Source: Owenweeksia sp965214115 (GTDB taxonomy: Bacteria; Bacteroidota; Bacteroidia; Flavobacteriales; Schleiferiaceae). Taken from it: a DNA stretch of 64,000 nucleotides. The stretch's first letter is position 1. Every line of letters begins with the position of its first letter. Both the position numbers and the translations under genes were made by a program. The stretch spans positions 133,172-197,171 of the forward strand of contig CBDCAU010000005.1 of NCBI GenBank assembly GCA_965214115.1, in the 5' to 3' direction. This document shows, piece after piece, positions 41,818 to 51,746 of this stretch. The notes under the pieces were generated by a model. That model searched no databases and was not told the DNA's origin. It saw only the letters and a program-made list of their open reading frames with translations.

Positions 41818-44249
41818 TCAAAACTGGAATTCAACGCCTATATAATAGGAGCGCGGCGCGGCGGGAATGATTCCGGGTCCGGGGTAGCCCGCCGCGCGCC
41901 GCGTAAAGTAGCTTTCATCTGTCAGATTATTCACGCCCGCTTCGGCGGTAATGAATTTCCACTTGTAATCCAGTGAAAAATCCATCACCCAGTAGGCGGG
42001 AATTTCCCCGAATATTCCTGTCGGGGAAATTTCAGCATTGGTCGCCTCACTAAACTGTTGGGATAAGTAGCTGAATTGCAGCGAACTACCAATGTTTTTC
42101 CAGCGCGATTGCAATCCGGTTTTGAAATTCATAAGCGGTACGGATTCCACGCGGTTTCCTTCCACGGCGGTGCTTTTCGCATCGTGATAAAAAGCGTGGA
42201 TGAGCGCGGTGTTCCCGAATAAATTCAGCTCCAATTTGCTTTCCCATTTCAACATTTTTTTCAAATCCGTTTCGGCGTAAAATTCCAGCCCGAGGATTTC
42301 CGCATCGGCCACGTTGGTGGTGAATTGCACCAATCGTTCACCGAAAAACTCGTCCTGAATCAAAGTCAAAACCGTCCCGATGCGGTCTTGATAACTGAGC
42401 CAAAACAGACTGGCATCCAGCGTGATAGCTTTTGAAATTTGGCCGCGCAAACCCAAATCCAGATTAAATCCACGCTCGTCTTGCAGATTTTCGTCCACCG
42501 CCGCCGAGGGGTTCACCACGCGGATATTGTTGAAAGTAATCGCACGGTAGTTTTGCGAAAAATTGGCGTAGAGTTCCAGTTTTTCTTTTAGTGAATAGGC
42601 CGCGCCGATGCCCATTAAAATGAGCGAACGGTTGCGTTCGCGCGTTTCGGCGGTGGTGCTGTCCAAAACGATTTCGCCCGTGTTGGGAATTCTGACAGAA
42701 TTATCGTAAAAAACCGTTCGCCGTGGTGTGAATGTATTCATAGCGGAGGCCCGGCGTAACCGTCAGTTTATTTGTAATATAAAAAAGGTTTTCTACAAAA
42801 GCCGCCACGTTTTTACTGGGAAAATCATAATCCGATTTTAGTTTCAAATCTTCGGTCACGAATTGAAAATCAGCCTCTTTTCTATCGCTTCCGAAACCTT
42901 GCGTTTTCTCAGTAAAACCTTGATACAATCGAATGCCGCCCGCCAGCGCAGCCCTTTGATTGCCAATGGAATAGCGATGCAAAACGCGGGTTTCGTTCCC
43001 GTAATTTTCATAAAAATCCACAATCAAATCGCGGTTTTGGAAAGGTTCGGCATCCAGTCGGGTGGGGGGCTGCAAATTGCCGAGCGCCTGCCGCGTTCCC
43101 AAAAGCGCGAAAAATTTTGAAGTCATTTTCGTACGCTCGCTGAGTTGGTAATCCAGCGAAATCGAGGGCAGATTCCACCGCACTTTGAACCAGTTCCGTT
43201 CCCGCAACGATTGGCTGGGGTCTTCCTCGAACTGAAAATCGGTGAGGCCACCCGCTTGCTGCGCCAAATAACTCATATTGGTAAATTCACCATTGATAGT
43301 CAGTCGGTTGGAAATTTCGTAGCCCAATCGAATGTGATTGGTGTTCGCATAAAAATCCGTGTTTTTCGCGGAAACCGCTGCCTTGGCGGAAGTTGGAAAA
43401 ACCGTAATAATTCAACTTTCCGTTTTGCCCGCCCAGTTCGTTGTAGGTATTAAAAAACCCCTGAGAATTATAAGTATTCACCGTTTTCCCGCTCCATTTT
43501 TTGTGAGGATTTCCTTTCTTTAGCTTCAAATTCAGCATCCCGCCGAATTGAGTGCCGTATTGCAAAGAGGCCGCGCCGCGCACGATTTCGATGCGTTGAA
43601 TCGCCTGCATCGGCGGGGCGTAATAGCTTTCGGGGTAGCCCAGCGCATCGGCGGCGATGTCGTAGCCGTTTTGCCGCGTGTTGAAATTCGAGGTGCGGTT
43701 GGGCGAAAGTCCGCGCGCGGCCACGCCCAGTTGCAATCCGGCGGCATCACTTTCCCAAACGTTGATACCCGCCACCCGCGCAAAAACTTGACGGGCGTTA
43801 TTGGCGCTCAGGTTGGCGGTAAGTTTTTGGGGTTCAATAATTTCGCTCTTCTTGGCCGCGTAAATGGCCACGCCATCAATGTTTTTCAGACGGTTGTACA
43901 CTTGGTTTTGTCCGCTCTTTCCCGACACGTTCACCGGCTGCAATTCTTCATTGGCGGGTTGCAGTTTTAGGTTTAAAACCGTTTCCTTTTTAGATATTGA
44001 AATGGAATCTTGAAACGTATGAAAACCAACGCTACTAATGATGACCCAATAATTACCAAAAGGTAAATTTTCAATGGAATATTTACCATCAGAATTTGTG
44101 ATATTTCCTTTGTCTAATATGGGTATATAAACATTAACCAAAGAAAGTTTCGTGTCGGAAACGTCATTTATCGTTCCAGATAGTGCGCCTTTTTGTGAAA
44201 AAAGAGAAGTAGAAAATACTAAGAGAATAAGGAGGGTTCTATTTATCAT
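41818..44249 (-). pseudogene. TonB-dependent receptor, two frame breaks
   Basis: The first segment (from 44249) has a signal peptide, a carboxypeptidase-regulatory-like domain (KGALSGTINDVSDTKLSLVN) and a plug (ARVAGINVWESDAAGLQLGV, MQAIQRIEIVRGAASLQYGT). At about 43362-43366 an A5 run shifts the frame +1 into NTDFYANTNHIRLGYEIS. At about 42708-42713 a T6 run shifts it +1 again into YDNSVRIPNTG. The barrel then runs to GVEFQF at 41818. Removing two bases gives 809 residues. The plug motifs resemble iron-siderophore/citrate (FecA-like) receptors. It starts inside the end of the HTTM gene (11-bp overlap). Confidence 0.85.
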
Positions 44250-45575
44250 AAGAAAGAATCCATTTTTTATGATGAAAATCTTCCCTAATTTTAGTCAAAT
44301 CAGTATCGGGATTGATAAGCAGCCGACTGGGATTACCGTTTAAAGTAACGTAAGATTCGGCCGTAATCTTAGGATTTTCAATCCCCGTTTTCTCAAATTC
44401 CTCTTCTAAAAAATGGGCAAACTGCAAAATCAAATCGGGTTGCGTAGCCAGTTGTTTCTCTTGGTTTTCAGTAAGATAGTCGGATGGATCGATTTCGGTT
44501 TGGTTTCCGGTTTTCGGATCGGTAAGGTGGTAGGAAACCGTTCCAGCCTTTTCCATTAGCATTACTCGCCAACTAAAACGGTAACCTTCTTCCGTCCAAA
44601 AAAGCGAATCGGGGTAAGCCAAATAACGAAATGGAAAAATAATTTGAAAAATCAAAAAAACGGCCATTCCAAATTTTGAAATAGTGGAAAATTTTGGTTT
44701 AAAAACTTGAGTTTTTTCCTTGTAAAATTGGATTCTAAATTTTTTCAAAAATGTGTAGTGAAAAATCTTCCGAAAAGAAAATCAGCGCTAAAAAAATCAT
44801 CACCCACGGAAAAATGCCGATGGGAAACAACACCCAAGTGAGCAAATGAAAACCGATGACGGCAGCAAAAGCGTAGGGCCGAGTCCTTTTATTCCAAAGA
44901 AAAAACGGGATGGATAAATCGTAAAGTGCACCGCCCCAACTGAAAATGTAGGCCGTGATTTCATAATCGAAAAGCGGCCCGATGAGGAACAAATCCGAAT
45001 GGGTGGGCAGCCAAATTTTGAGGGGCATCGCCTCGAAAAGCCAGTCGGGGTGCAGTTTTGCTAATCCTGCAAATATGTAAACCAAGCTGATCTGAATGCG
45101 CAAAAGATTTACTGCCCACCAATTTACTTTTTTGTGCGGTCGCGCCCATTCCCAGTTTAACATCCAACGAAACCTGACGGTGGGCCGGAAAAAAAATCAG
45201 CAAAAAAGCCACGAGGCTGACGAAGTAATAATGGTTGAGGTAATTGGCCACGTCGAGCAATTCCACATAAGTAAAACTGAGGAAAAAGAGCGCCGCAGAA
45301 ATCCGATAGAAAAACCCTAAAGCAATGCAAAGCGCGGCCAGTCCCATCAAAGCAAAAACCCAATACATTCCATTGCCCGTGAATGGTGTAACCCATTCAA
45401 AACCAAAATATTTAAAATGAAAATCCGGCGCGATGTACAGCTCGTGAATCCAGCCTTTCGACCAAAATCGCAGCACCGCAAAAAGCATCAAAACCCCAAA
45501 GACTATCCGAAACGTGACCAAGGGCCAAATTTTCGTTTCTTTCTGTGCTAATTTTAAGTTTAAAAATGATTGCAT
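44239..45575 (-). pseudogene. HTTM (vitamin K-dependent carboxylase-like) membrane protein, two frame breaks
   Basis: Segments in order: LVTFRIVFGVLMLFAVLRFW to FFPAHRQVSLDV (frame 1); NWEWARPHKKVNWWAVNLLR, QISLVYIFAGLAKLHPDWL to FSLHIFEK (frame 2, +1 at about 45156-45158); FRIQFYKEKT to LFWTEEGYRFSWRVMLMEKA and HLTDPKTG (frame 3, +1 at about 44740-44745). Together they form one 444-residue HTTM-domain protein, with multiple helices and the YPDSLFWTEEGYRFSWR core motif all present. In Bacteroidota this gene typically sits between imelysin and a TonB receptor. Each break is explained by one extra A in an A-run. Confidence 0.85.
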
Positions 45576-45589
45576 TTTTGGCGATCAAA

Positions 45590-45621
45590 ACTGACAACTA
45601 AGAACCAACAACCAATGACCA
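45590..45621. repeat. CTGACAACTAAGAACCAACA repeat copy
   Basis: Near-identical to the first 20 bases of the copy at 52691-52720. Located just downstream of the imelysin stop and upstream of the HTTM start (both - strand). Confidence 0.7.
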
Positions 45622-45657
45622 CTTACCTATTCATTATTACCTATTCGCTACTCCTCC

Positions 45658-46770
45658 CTAATCCCCATCATTATCCTGATACGTAATCACCACCCCCAGC
45701 GCGGACGACATATCGCTTTTCAGATAGCGCACATTTTTTTGGACGGCTTCGTAGGCGGCATCCACTTTTTCTTTGTCGTCATCCACTGCAACACTCAGAG
45801 GCTGAGGCACTTCCATTGCGGCTTGAATCGCATCCTCAAAATTTTGGTCGATGGTTTCGTGGAGCATTCCTTCGTCAGACGGCGTTTCCAATTCTTCCAA
45901 AAAATCTTTGAGGCTCAAACCATCGGTAACTCCCTTAAAGTGAGTGCCTTGGTAAAAATTTTGAATAGCTTCCAAATTCTTTTTGGCCAATAAAATGCTC
46001 AATCCGCCATAAAAAGATTCCACCGCGTGGGGGTAGGTCTGCCCCAGCGTTTTGCGCCCCGACGGGAAGCCGATTTTGGCGTTTTTGATAAGTTCGTAAT
46101 CCTTGTTCACGGCGTTCACCATTTGGCCGAGGGAGCTGCCAATGTCTGTGCCTGAGGCATTTACAAAGTCATTGCGATACCCATCCCAATCGTTGGAAAC
46201 CGTTTGTGCCAAGCCGTCCAAATGCTCCGAAACGGCCACCAGATAAGGGATGTATTTTTCAAAATCGCCCGTTTGAAACTGAACGCCTTTCAACGGGCTT
46301 CCGTACAGCAAATAATCCAAAGCCGGAAAACCCTGTGCATCTAAATTATTGGCCGCGTCAAAAGTGTAATTCCCTGATGAAGAATTGTTTATAACTTTTT
46401 GGGTATCCACGGGATATGTATTTGCCGCCGCTTTCAAACTAACGTTTTCCGAAGGTCCAACTTGGAATGCCTTTACATTTTGAAAGGCCAAATAAGCATC
46501 GGAAAACTCTTGCCGGACGTTCAAAAAGTCAGTATAACTTTCTGTGTTTGAGAACTTTTGCGTGGCCTCTTTCAGGTTTTGCGTTTCGCTGGCCAATTCC
46601 GCGAAAGCGGGTATCAAAATGTTATCGGCCCAATTTTCCAGCATCGCCTTGCGGTCAAAATCTACTTTGGCGGGCGAGCCGTCCTCATCGCAGGAAACGA
46701 AAAACACGCTGGCCGCCACAAAGGCTGCCAACGTGCTGATTTTTAAAAACTTGTTCAGAGAAAATTTCAT
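45658..46770 (-). CDS. imelysin-family (peptidase M75) lipoprotein
   Basis: A 370-residue lipoprotein (ASVFFVSC, Cys27). The imelysin pattern is visible: MLENWADNILIPAFAELASE, FQVGPSENVSLKAAANTYPV (in parts), LDAQGFPALDYLLYG (the GxHxxE-related region), and YPHAVESFYGGLSILLAK towards the C-terminus. These periplasmic helical proteins are linked to iron acquisition; despite the name they are not proven proteases. The gene begins 1 bp after the stop of the DUF4856 gene and precedes HTTM and TonB receptor genes, a layout that supports iron uptake. Confidence 0.88.
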   Translation of the reverse strand: MKFSLNKFLKISTLAAFVAASVFFVSCDEDGSPAKVDFDRKAMLENWADNILIPAFAELASETQNLKEATQKFSNTESYTDFLNVRQEFSDAYLAFQNVKAFQVGPSENVSLKAAANTYPVDTQKVINNSSSGNYTFDAANNLDAQGFPALDYLLYGSPLKGVQFQTGDFEKYIPYLVAVSEHLDGLAQTVSNDWDGYRNDFVNASGTDIGSSLGQMVNAVNKDYELIKNAKIGFPSGRKTLGQTYPHAVESFYGGLSILLAKKNLEAIQNFYQGTHFKGVTDGLSLKDFLEELETPSDEGMLHETIDQNFEDAIQAAMEVPQPLSVAVDDDKEKVDAAYEAVQKNVRYLKSDMSSALGVVITYQDNDGD

Positions 46771-46771
46771 T

Positions 46772-47872
46772 TTACAACTGGTCTTTCACGTCTTCCAAAT
46801 CGTAAGCGGCGGCGATTTTGTCGCTCGTGGCGTTGATGTCGGCCAAGGTAATTTCGTACAGATTTTCAAAATTATCCATTACATCTTCCACTTCCGCATC
46901 CGTCAATTTTTGGCTGGGGCTGAATTGCAGCGAATAGGTAAACGCCAAGAATTCAGATAGTTGGTGATTGCGAAGGGCATCATCGGCAAAGTCGGCTTTT
47001 GCGCCATTTAAGTAATGGATAGCGGTGGCAGCCACCACTTGCCCCCAAATTTCGCGGGCTTCTTCGATTGCCTCGTCGCGTGTAGGATAATCCTTGCGGT
47101 TGATGGCATCGCGGCCTTTGATGAAGGCGTTCATCAAGGCTTCGTTGCAGTTCAAAAGTTCGTCACGGCCGTTGGTGTATTTCGCCCAAAAGCGGTCGTA
47201 GTCCGCGCCTTTTTCGTAGGTAAATTCCTCAGAACCAAAGTTTTGCGGAACACCCCAGTAGCCGAACGCCTCGTCCCAGTGGTGCTGCATTTCGGTGCCT
47301 TGGCCGTCTTCCACGGTCTCGTTGTCCACTTCCATTTTACCGTCGCCGAAATACACGGCCGTGGCTTGGTAAAAAAACACCGCGCCCATTGCGCCTTTTT
47401 CGATGATTTGGAGGGGCTCGATTCCGTTTTCATCAAACAAATAAGTCTTCGCGCCATCATTGGATGAAACCAGTCCGGCCGTGCCATTGCCGCCGGTTTG
47501 GGTGCTTTGGCTGGCGGCTTCCAAGGCCGAAAACGCCTCGCCAAAAAACGGACCTTCACCATCGGCAATCTTGTCGGTCAATTCCTTCGTGGAACTGTTC
47601 AGGTCGGCTTGCTGCCAAGTGTAGTTTTCGTTGGAAAACATATTTTGCAATTGTGCGGCGTCGATTGGCTGGCCGTCGTTGGCCGTTTTCATATAGGCTA
47701 CCACTTCGCTTAACATATCCAGCCGCTGGGTTTGGCCGGAGTAGCTAACATTCTCAAAATCATAAGTTTCGGGAAGTGGGGTGGGGTCGGGGTTTTGATT
47801 TTCATCGTCTTTTTCGCAAGAAATGGCCACAGCCGAAAACAGTGCTAACGACCAAAGTGAAATCCGTTTCAT
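46772..47872 (-). CDS. DUF4856 lipoprotein
   Basis: A 366-residue lipoprotein (SAVAISC, Cys19) starting the iron-type operon. Family features: FENVSYSGQTQRLDMLSEVV (helical start), GTAGLVSSNDGAKTYLFDEN, IEKGAMGAVFFYQATAVYF, WDEAFGYWGVPQNFG and FTYSLQFSPSQKLTDAEV. DUF4856 proteins are structurally imelysin-like and accompany imelysin genes in Bacteroidota. A palindromic operator candidate lies ~80 bp upstream of the start, consistent with metal-dependent control of the whole set. Confidence 0.85.
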   Translation of the reverse strand: MKRISLWSLALFSAVAISCEKDDENQNPDPTPLPETYDFENVSYSGQTQRLDMLSEVVAYMKTANDGQPIDAAQLQNMFSNENYTWQQADLNSSTKELTDKIADGEGPFFGEAFSALEAASQSTQTGGNGTAGLVSSNDGAKTYLFDENGIEPLQIIEKGAMGAVFFYQATAVYFGDGKMEVDNETVEDGQGTEMQHHWDEAFGYWGVPQNFGSEEFTYEKGADYDRFWAKYTNGRDELLNCNEALMNAFIKGRDAINRKDYPTRDEAIEEAREIWGQVVAATAIHYLNGAKADFADDALRNHQLSEFLAFTYSLQFSPSQKLTDAEVEDVMDNFENLYEITLADINATSDKIAAAYDLEDVKDQL

Positions 47873-47952
47873 CGGGCTTTATTTTTAGTTTATTTAGATT
47901 TGTTTAAAATAACGCCGCGAAAGTAAAAGCCGCGAATTTTCTGACCAAATTA

Positions 47953-47969
47953 TTTGGATTAAATCTAAA
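47953..47969. promoter_or_regulatory. candidate metal-regulator operator
   Basis: TTTGGATT-A-AATCTAAA is an 8+1+8 inverted repeat with one mismatch, 80-96 bp upstream of the DUF4856 start. A weaker half-like TTTAGATTTGTTTAAAA lies closer to the gene. The TTTAGA/TCTAAA core resembles sites recognised by Fur or DtxR-type regulators in Bacteroidota; the assignment is by resemblance only. Confidence 0.4.
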
Positions 47970-48080
47970 TTAAATTTTTAAGTAGCTAACAATTAGATTA
48001 TTGAACCTTGGAGTATAAGGTAGTTTGCCATTAAGATAATAGCTACATAAAGACCAATTAACAATGGGACAACGGTATGG

Positions 48081-48404
48081 TCAGCGGATTTCGTTGAAGC
48101 GGTTGTAATCGTTGTTGCGGATTTTTTTGGCGATGGTGTGGATGTGGGTTTGGAGGGTGTCTTCTCGTGTATTTATGGCTCGGATGAGGAAAACCACCAC
48201 GTTGAACCGTTCCAAATTTTGCTGATACCGCAGACTTTTGTCGACCGTTACAAAAAACTTAAAACCTTCTTTTTCAATAAGTTGAAGTAGAGCACCGTTC
48301 AAAGTTCCCAACCATCCCATATCTCGAACGGTCCTCACCTCGAACTCTTCGCCAAAAGCTAATTTCAGTTGTGAGGGCAGGCTTTCGTCAAGCAAAACTT
48401 TCAT
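48081..48404 (-). CDS. DUF5615 PIN-like toxin
   Basis: 107 residues. MKVLLDESLPSQLKLAF (acidic first strand), VRTVRDMGWLGTLNGALLQL, then FFVTVDKSLRYQQNL and a C-terminal helix ending KKIRNNDYNRF. This is the DUF5615/Mut7-C-like PIN fold, with Asp6 and Glu7 near the first strand and Asp in TVDK as the probable metal site. It overlaps the DUF433 gene by 17 bp, the standard antitoxin-toxin order. Predicted ribonuclease toxin. Just past its stop is a CAATGGGACAA motif, the same word that repeats around the four-helix gene. Confidence 0.8.
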   Translation of the reverse strand: MKVLLDESLPSQLKLAFGEEFEVRTVRDMGWLGTLNGALLQLIEKEGFKFFVTVDKSLRYQQNLERFNVVVFLIRAINTREDTLQTHIHTIAKKIRNNDYNRFNEIR

Positions 48405-48618
48405 TCAGAAAATTTTCATTTTGAAGAAAGTTTTCGGCCAGATTGAGCACTTCCATAACGAGGCTCTCCGAGATATGAGGGTAATTGTCCAAAAAATCTT
48501 CGATGGAATCGCCTCCTTCTATATAGTCGAACAAAATTTGAATCGGTACGCGGGTGCCGCGAAAAACCGGAGCGCCGCCCATTATTTCCTTGTCAATATT
48601 TATTGGCCCGTAAAGCAT
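48388..48618 (-). CDS. DUF433 antitoxin
   Basis: 76 residues starting MLYGPINIDKEIMGGAPVFR. The DUF433 signature GGAPVFRGTRVPIQILFDYI, followed by LDNYPHISESLVMEVLNLAE, is complete. The winged-helix-like fold probably binds DNA and neutralises the adjacent DUF5615 toxin. The frame continues upstream to 48657, into the hemL 3' end, but the family start is at 48618. It lies 36 bp downstream of hemL on the same strand, so it may be co-transcribed with the heme genes. Confidence 0.82.
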   Translation of the reverse strand: MLYGPINIDKEIMGGAPVFRGTRVPIQILFDYIEGGDSIEDFLDNYPHISESLVMEVLNLAENFLQNENFLNESFA

Positions 48619-48653
48619 TTTTTGCAATTTAGAGGTTCTGTAAAAATACCGAA

Positions 48654-49954
48654 TCAATTCGTATCTGTCATTTCAGCCAAAGTTTTTTCCGCCGCCTCCA
48701 GCGTCATTTCTATATCGCTGTCATTCAACTGATTATTCAAAAACCAACTCTCAAAAGCGGACGGCGGTAGATACACTCCGCGCTTCAGCATCCCGTGGAA
48801 AAAATCCTTGAAATGCTGGTTGTTGCCTTTTTTTGCGGAATCAAAATCGCGAACGGGTTCTTCGCAAAAATGTACGGAAATCATTGACCCCGTGCGATTT
48901 ATCTGATAGGGGAGGCCGCTGTTTTTCAAAATCGGTTCGATGCCGGAATGGATTTTTCCGCACTTTTCAGCCAACTCCTTATATATAGAGGGGTTTTCTT
49001 TCAGGTGTTTCAAAAGTGCGAAACCCGCCGCCATCGCCACGGGATTTCCCGAAAGCGTACCCGCTTGATACACAGGGCCGTTGGGGGCAACGTATTCCAT
49101 AATTTCTTCTCGGCCGCCATAAGCACCCACGGGCATCCCCGCGCCAATCACTTTTCCGTAAGTGACCATATCCGCCTCTACGCCAAGCACTTCCTGCGCC
49201 CCTCCAAACCCCAAACGGAAACCTGTCATCACTTCGTCGAAAATCAAAATGATGTGTTCCTCGTCACAAATTTTGCGAAGCCCTTCAATGAAACCTTTTT
49301 CCGGCAAAATACAGCCCATATTTCCGGGAATCGGTTCGATAATTATCGCCGCGATTTCGTTCCGATTTTTCTCTACAAGATTTCTAACGCCCTCTAAATC
49401 ATTGTATTCCGCCAATAAAGTGTCGGCCGCCGTCCCTTTGGTTACCCCCGGCGAACTGGGATGTCCGAGCGTTACCATTCCGCTACCGGCCTGAATCAAA
49501 AAGCTGTCGCCGTGGCCGTGGTAGCAGCCTGCGAACTTGATGAATTTGTCGCGCCCCGTGTAGCCGCGCGCCAGCCGCACCGCGCTCATCGTGGCCTCGG
49601 TGCCGCTGTTCACCATCCGCAGTCTTTCAATATTGGGGATGTTTTCGCAGACCAGTTCCGCGATGTCGATTTCCTTTTCCGTGGGCGCGCCAAAGGAGGT
49701 GGATTTTTCCACCGCTTTTTGGATGGCTTCCACCACGGGTTCGAAAGGCGTGGCCCATAATCAGCGGCCCCCAACTGGCAATGTAGTCGATGTAGCGGTT
49801 GCCGTCCGCGTCGATACATATAAGTGCCCTCGCCGCGCTCCATAAAAATGGGGTCGCCACCCACGGATTTAAAGGCGCGCACTGGGGAATTAACGCCGCC
49901 GGGGATGAACTGGGAGGCTTTTTGGAAAAGAGATTTTGAGGTTGTCGTTTTCAT
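48654..49954 (-). pseudogene. hemL: glutamate-1-semialdehyde 2,1-aminomutase, two frame breaks
   Basis: Forms 5-aminolevulinate from glutamate semialdehyde with pyridoxal phosphate. It starts MKTTTSKSLFQKASQFIPGG and runs to GEGTYMY. At about 49811-49815 the frame shifts +1 into DADGNRYIDYIASWGPLIMG. At about 49741-49746 it shifts +1 again into EPVVEAIQKAVEKSTSFGAP. The rest is intact, including MVNSGTEATMSAVRLARG, the PLP lysine in VTYGKVIGAGMPVGAYGG, and YQAGTLSGNPVAMAAG. Correcting two bases gives 432 residues, the normal length. Since the rest of the pathway is intact, I think sequence error is more likely than gene loss. Confidence 0.88.
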
Positions 49955-49970
49955 CAATTTTCGGTTTAAA

Positions 49971-50039
49971 CACAGAGACACAAAGGCACAGAGAAGGTTT
50001 TAATTGTTCACTAAATCTCTGTGCCTCAGTATCTCTGTG
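49971..50039. repeat. CACAGAGA inverted repeat between hemB and hemL
   Basis: Arms of 24 nt (49971-49994 and 50016-50039) pair with three mismatches, built from CACAGAGA and GGCACAGAGA. The hemB stop codon (50026-50028) and its last residues (QAQRY) lie inside the right arm. This unit is common in other bacterial genomes as an intergenic repeat. Confidence 0.8.
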
Positions 50040-51021
50040 CTTGAAGGATTTTCAGAATGTCTTTGGTAAAATAAGTTGCAATCAAATCCGCCCCCGCCCT
50101 TTTTATGGAAGTCAGCACTTCAATCATCGCCTCGTTTTCATCAAGCCAGTCGTTTTTAGAGGCGGCTTTTATCATCGCATATTCGCCACTAACGTGATAA
50201 GCGGCCACTGGAACGGGCGAAATTTCCTTGATGGATTTTATCACATCCAAATACGAAAGGGCGGGTTTAACCATCAGAATATCAGCGCCTTCTAAAATAT
50301 CCAATTCCGCTTCGCGCAACGCTTCGATGGAATTGGCAGGGTTCATTTGGTAGGTTTTTTTGTCGCTCGGCGCGTTTTCGTTTTCGGATGGTTTGGAATC
50401 CAGCGCATCGCGAAACGGGCCGTAAAAACAGGAAGCATATTTCGCCGAATAACTCATTATGCCAACATTTTGAAAACCGTTGGCATCCAGCGTTTTACGA
50501 ATTTCACCGACCCGTCCGTCCATCATATCGCTGGGCGCTACAAAATCCACTCCCGCCTCAGCGTGGGAAGCGGCCATTTTTGATAAAATTTCCACCGTTT
50601 CGTCATTCACGATTTCGCCGTTTTTTACAATCCCATCGTGACCAAAAGAAGAGTACGGATCAAGCGCTACATCCGTCATCAAAACCATCTCAGGAATTTC
50701 GTTTTTTAATTCCGAAATGGCGCGCTGCATTAAGCCGTTTTTGTTATAAGATTCTTTGCCTGAATTGTCTTTTAAATTATCATCTACTTTTACAAAAAGT
50801 AGAAACGATTTACAACCTAAATTCCATAACTCTTTTACCTCCTTCTTTAATAACTCCAAACTATAGCGAAAATAGTCCGGCATCGAGGGAATTTCTTCTT
50901 TCAGGTTTTCGCCTTCGATGCAGAAAAGGGGCGCGATGAAGTTTGACGGATGGAGTCGGGTTTCGGCCACCATCTCGCGGAGGGTAGCAGTTTGGCGCAG
51001 GCGGCGCGGGCGGTGGAGCAT
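50026..51021 (-). CDS. hemB: delta-aminolevulinic acid dehydratase (porphobilinogen synthase)
   Basis: Condenses two 5-aminolevulinates to porphobilinogen. 331 residues, with RPRRLRQTATLREMVAETRL at the start, LMTDVALDPYSSFGHDG, DFVAPSDMMDGRVGEIR, the two active-site lysines in SYSAKYASCFYGPFRDA and ILMVKPALSYLDVI, and PVAAYHVSGEYAMIKAA. The ATG overlaps the PIN toxin stop by one base (TAATG), so the toxin-antitoxin pair is embedded in the heme operon. The metal site uses VALDPYSSFGHDG rather than the cysteine-rich zinc motif, implying Mg2+ use. Confidence 0.95.
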   Translation of the reverse strand: MLHRPRRLRQTATLREMVAETRLHPSNFIAPLFCIEGENLKEEIPSMPDYFRYSLELLKKEVKELWNLGCKSFLLFVKVDDNLKDNSGKESYNKNGLMQRAISELKNEIPEMVLMTDVALDPYSSFGHDGIVKNGEIVNDETVEILSKMAASHAEAGVDFVAPSDMMDGRVGEIRKTLDANGFQNVGIMSYSAKYASCFYGPFRDALDSKPSENENAPSDKKTYQMNPANSIEALREAELDILEGADILMVKPALSYLDVIKSIKEISPVPVAAYHVSGEYAMIKAASKNDWLDENEAMIEVLTSIKRAGADLIATYFTKDILKILQAQRY

Positions 51022-51440
51022 TATAATTGAAAATAATTTTGGAGGAAATCGGCAGGAGTTAAGACTGGAATTTTTGCGGTCTTAAAATCCTTCAAATTTC
51101 GGGTAACGATTATTTTGAGCTTAGCCTCAAGAGCCGAATAATATTGAATGGCATCTTCAAAATCTTTGAAATCGGAACTGAGAGATTGCTTAATGCTGGC
51201 CTTGTTTACACTAACTATTTCTACCCAACTTTCTAACCGAATGAGTTTTTTCATCGTTTCAACTTTCCCGATATTTTTTCTTAAAGAATAATGCAAATTC
51301 GCAAAGCTCAAGCTGTTCACAAAAACTTTAATTTTCTTGTCATAAGCTAAAGCAAAAATTTTAGCTGCATTTGAATGAAATTCACTATTCGCAAAGAATA
51401 AATCAAAGCAAACATTGGTGTCCAAAAAAATACGTTTCAT
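51021..51440 (-). CDS. VapC-like PIN-domain toxin
   Basis: 139 residues. IFLDTNVCFDLFFANSEFHS supplies the first acidic residue (D7), SDFKDFEDAIQYYSALEAK the second cluster, and IVTRNLKDFKTAKIPVLTPA the last. This is the PIN nuclease arrangement. The gene begins 4 bp inside the antitoxin end and its stop overlaps the hemB start. Likely an mRNA- or tRNA-cleaving toxin. Placement between hemF and hemB suggests insertion of the pair into the operon. Confidence 0.85.
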   Translation of the reverse strand: MKRIFLDTNVCFDLFFANSEFHSNAAKIFALAYDKKIKVFVNSLSFANLHYSLRKNIGKVETMKKLIRLESWVEIVSVNKASIKQSLSSDFKDFEDAIQYYSALEAKLKIIVTRNLKDFKTAKIPVLTPADFLQNYFQL

Positions 51441-51691
51441 CTGTATTTTTTTTCAAGATATTCGGTGTATTCTTCTCTAAATTTCTCTTTGGTCATTGGC
51501 ACTGATGATATTGCCAAATCCTTTATCGCTGGAGGGATCTCAATATCGTTGCTCGTTTTGCTCTTTTTTCTAATGTTGAGTCGCAAAAGATTCTCCACCA
51601 TTTTAGATAAAGAAATACCTTTTTCCTTAGCGTAATTTTTCGCCTCTTCAATCACCATTTTATCCAATGACAATGTCAATTTTGTATTCAT
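51437..51691 (-). CDS. antitoxin (DUF6364-like) of PIN module
   Basis: 84 residues. TKLTLSLDKMVIEEAKNYAK followed by GISLSKMVENLLRL is a ribbon-helix-helix DNA-binding pattern. The C-terminal half (MTKEKFREEYTEYLEKKYR) is charged and probably contacts the toxin. It overlaps the PIN gene by 4 bp. Codons are AT-rich, as in the toxin, compared with hemB. Confidence 0.82.
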   Translation of the reverse strand: MNTKLTLSLDKMVIEEAKNYAKEKGISLSKMVENLLRLNIRKKSKTSNDIEIPPAIKDLAISSVPMTKEKFREEYTEYLEKKYR

Positions 51692-51746
51692 TTCAAATCT
51701 TCTTAGACGTACAAATGTAAAAATTTTAGACGTGTAGATAAAATCC

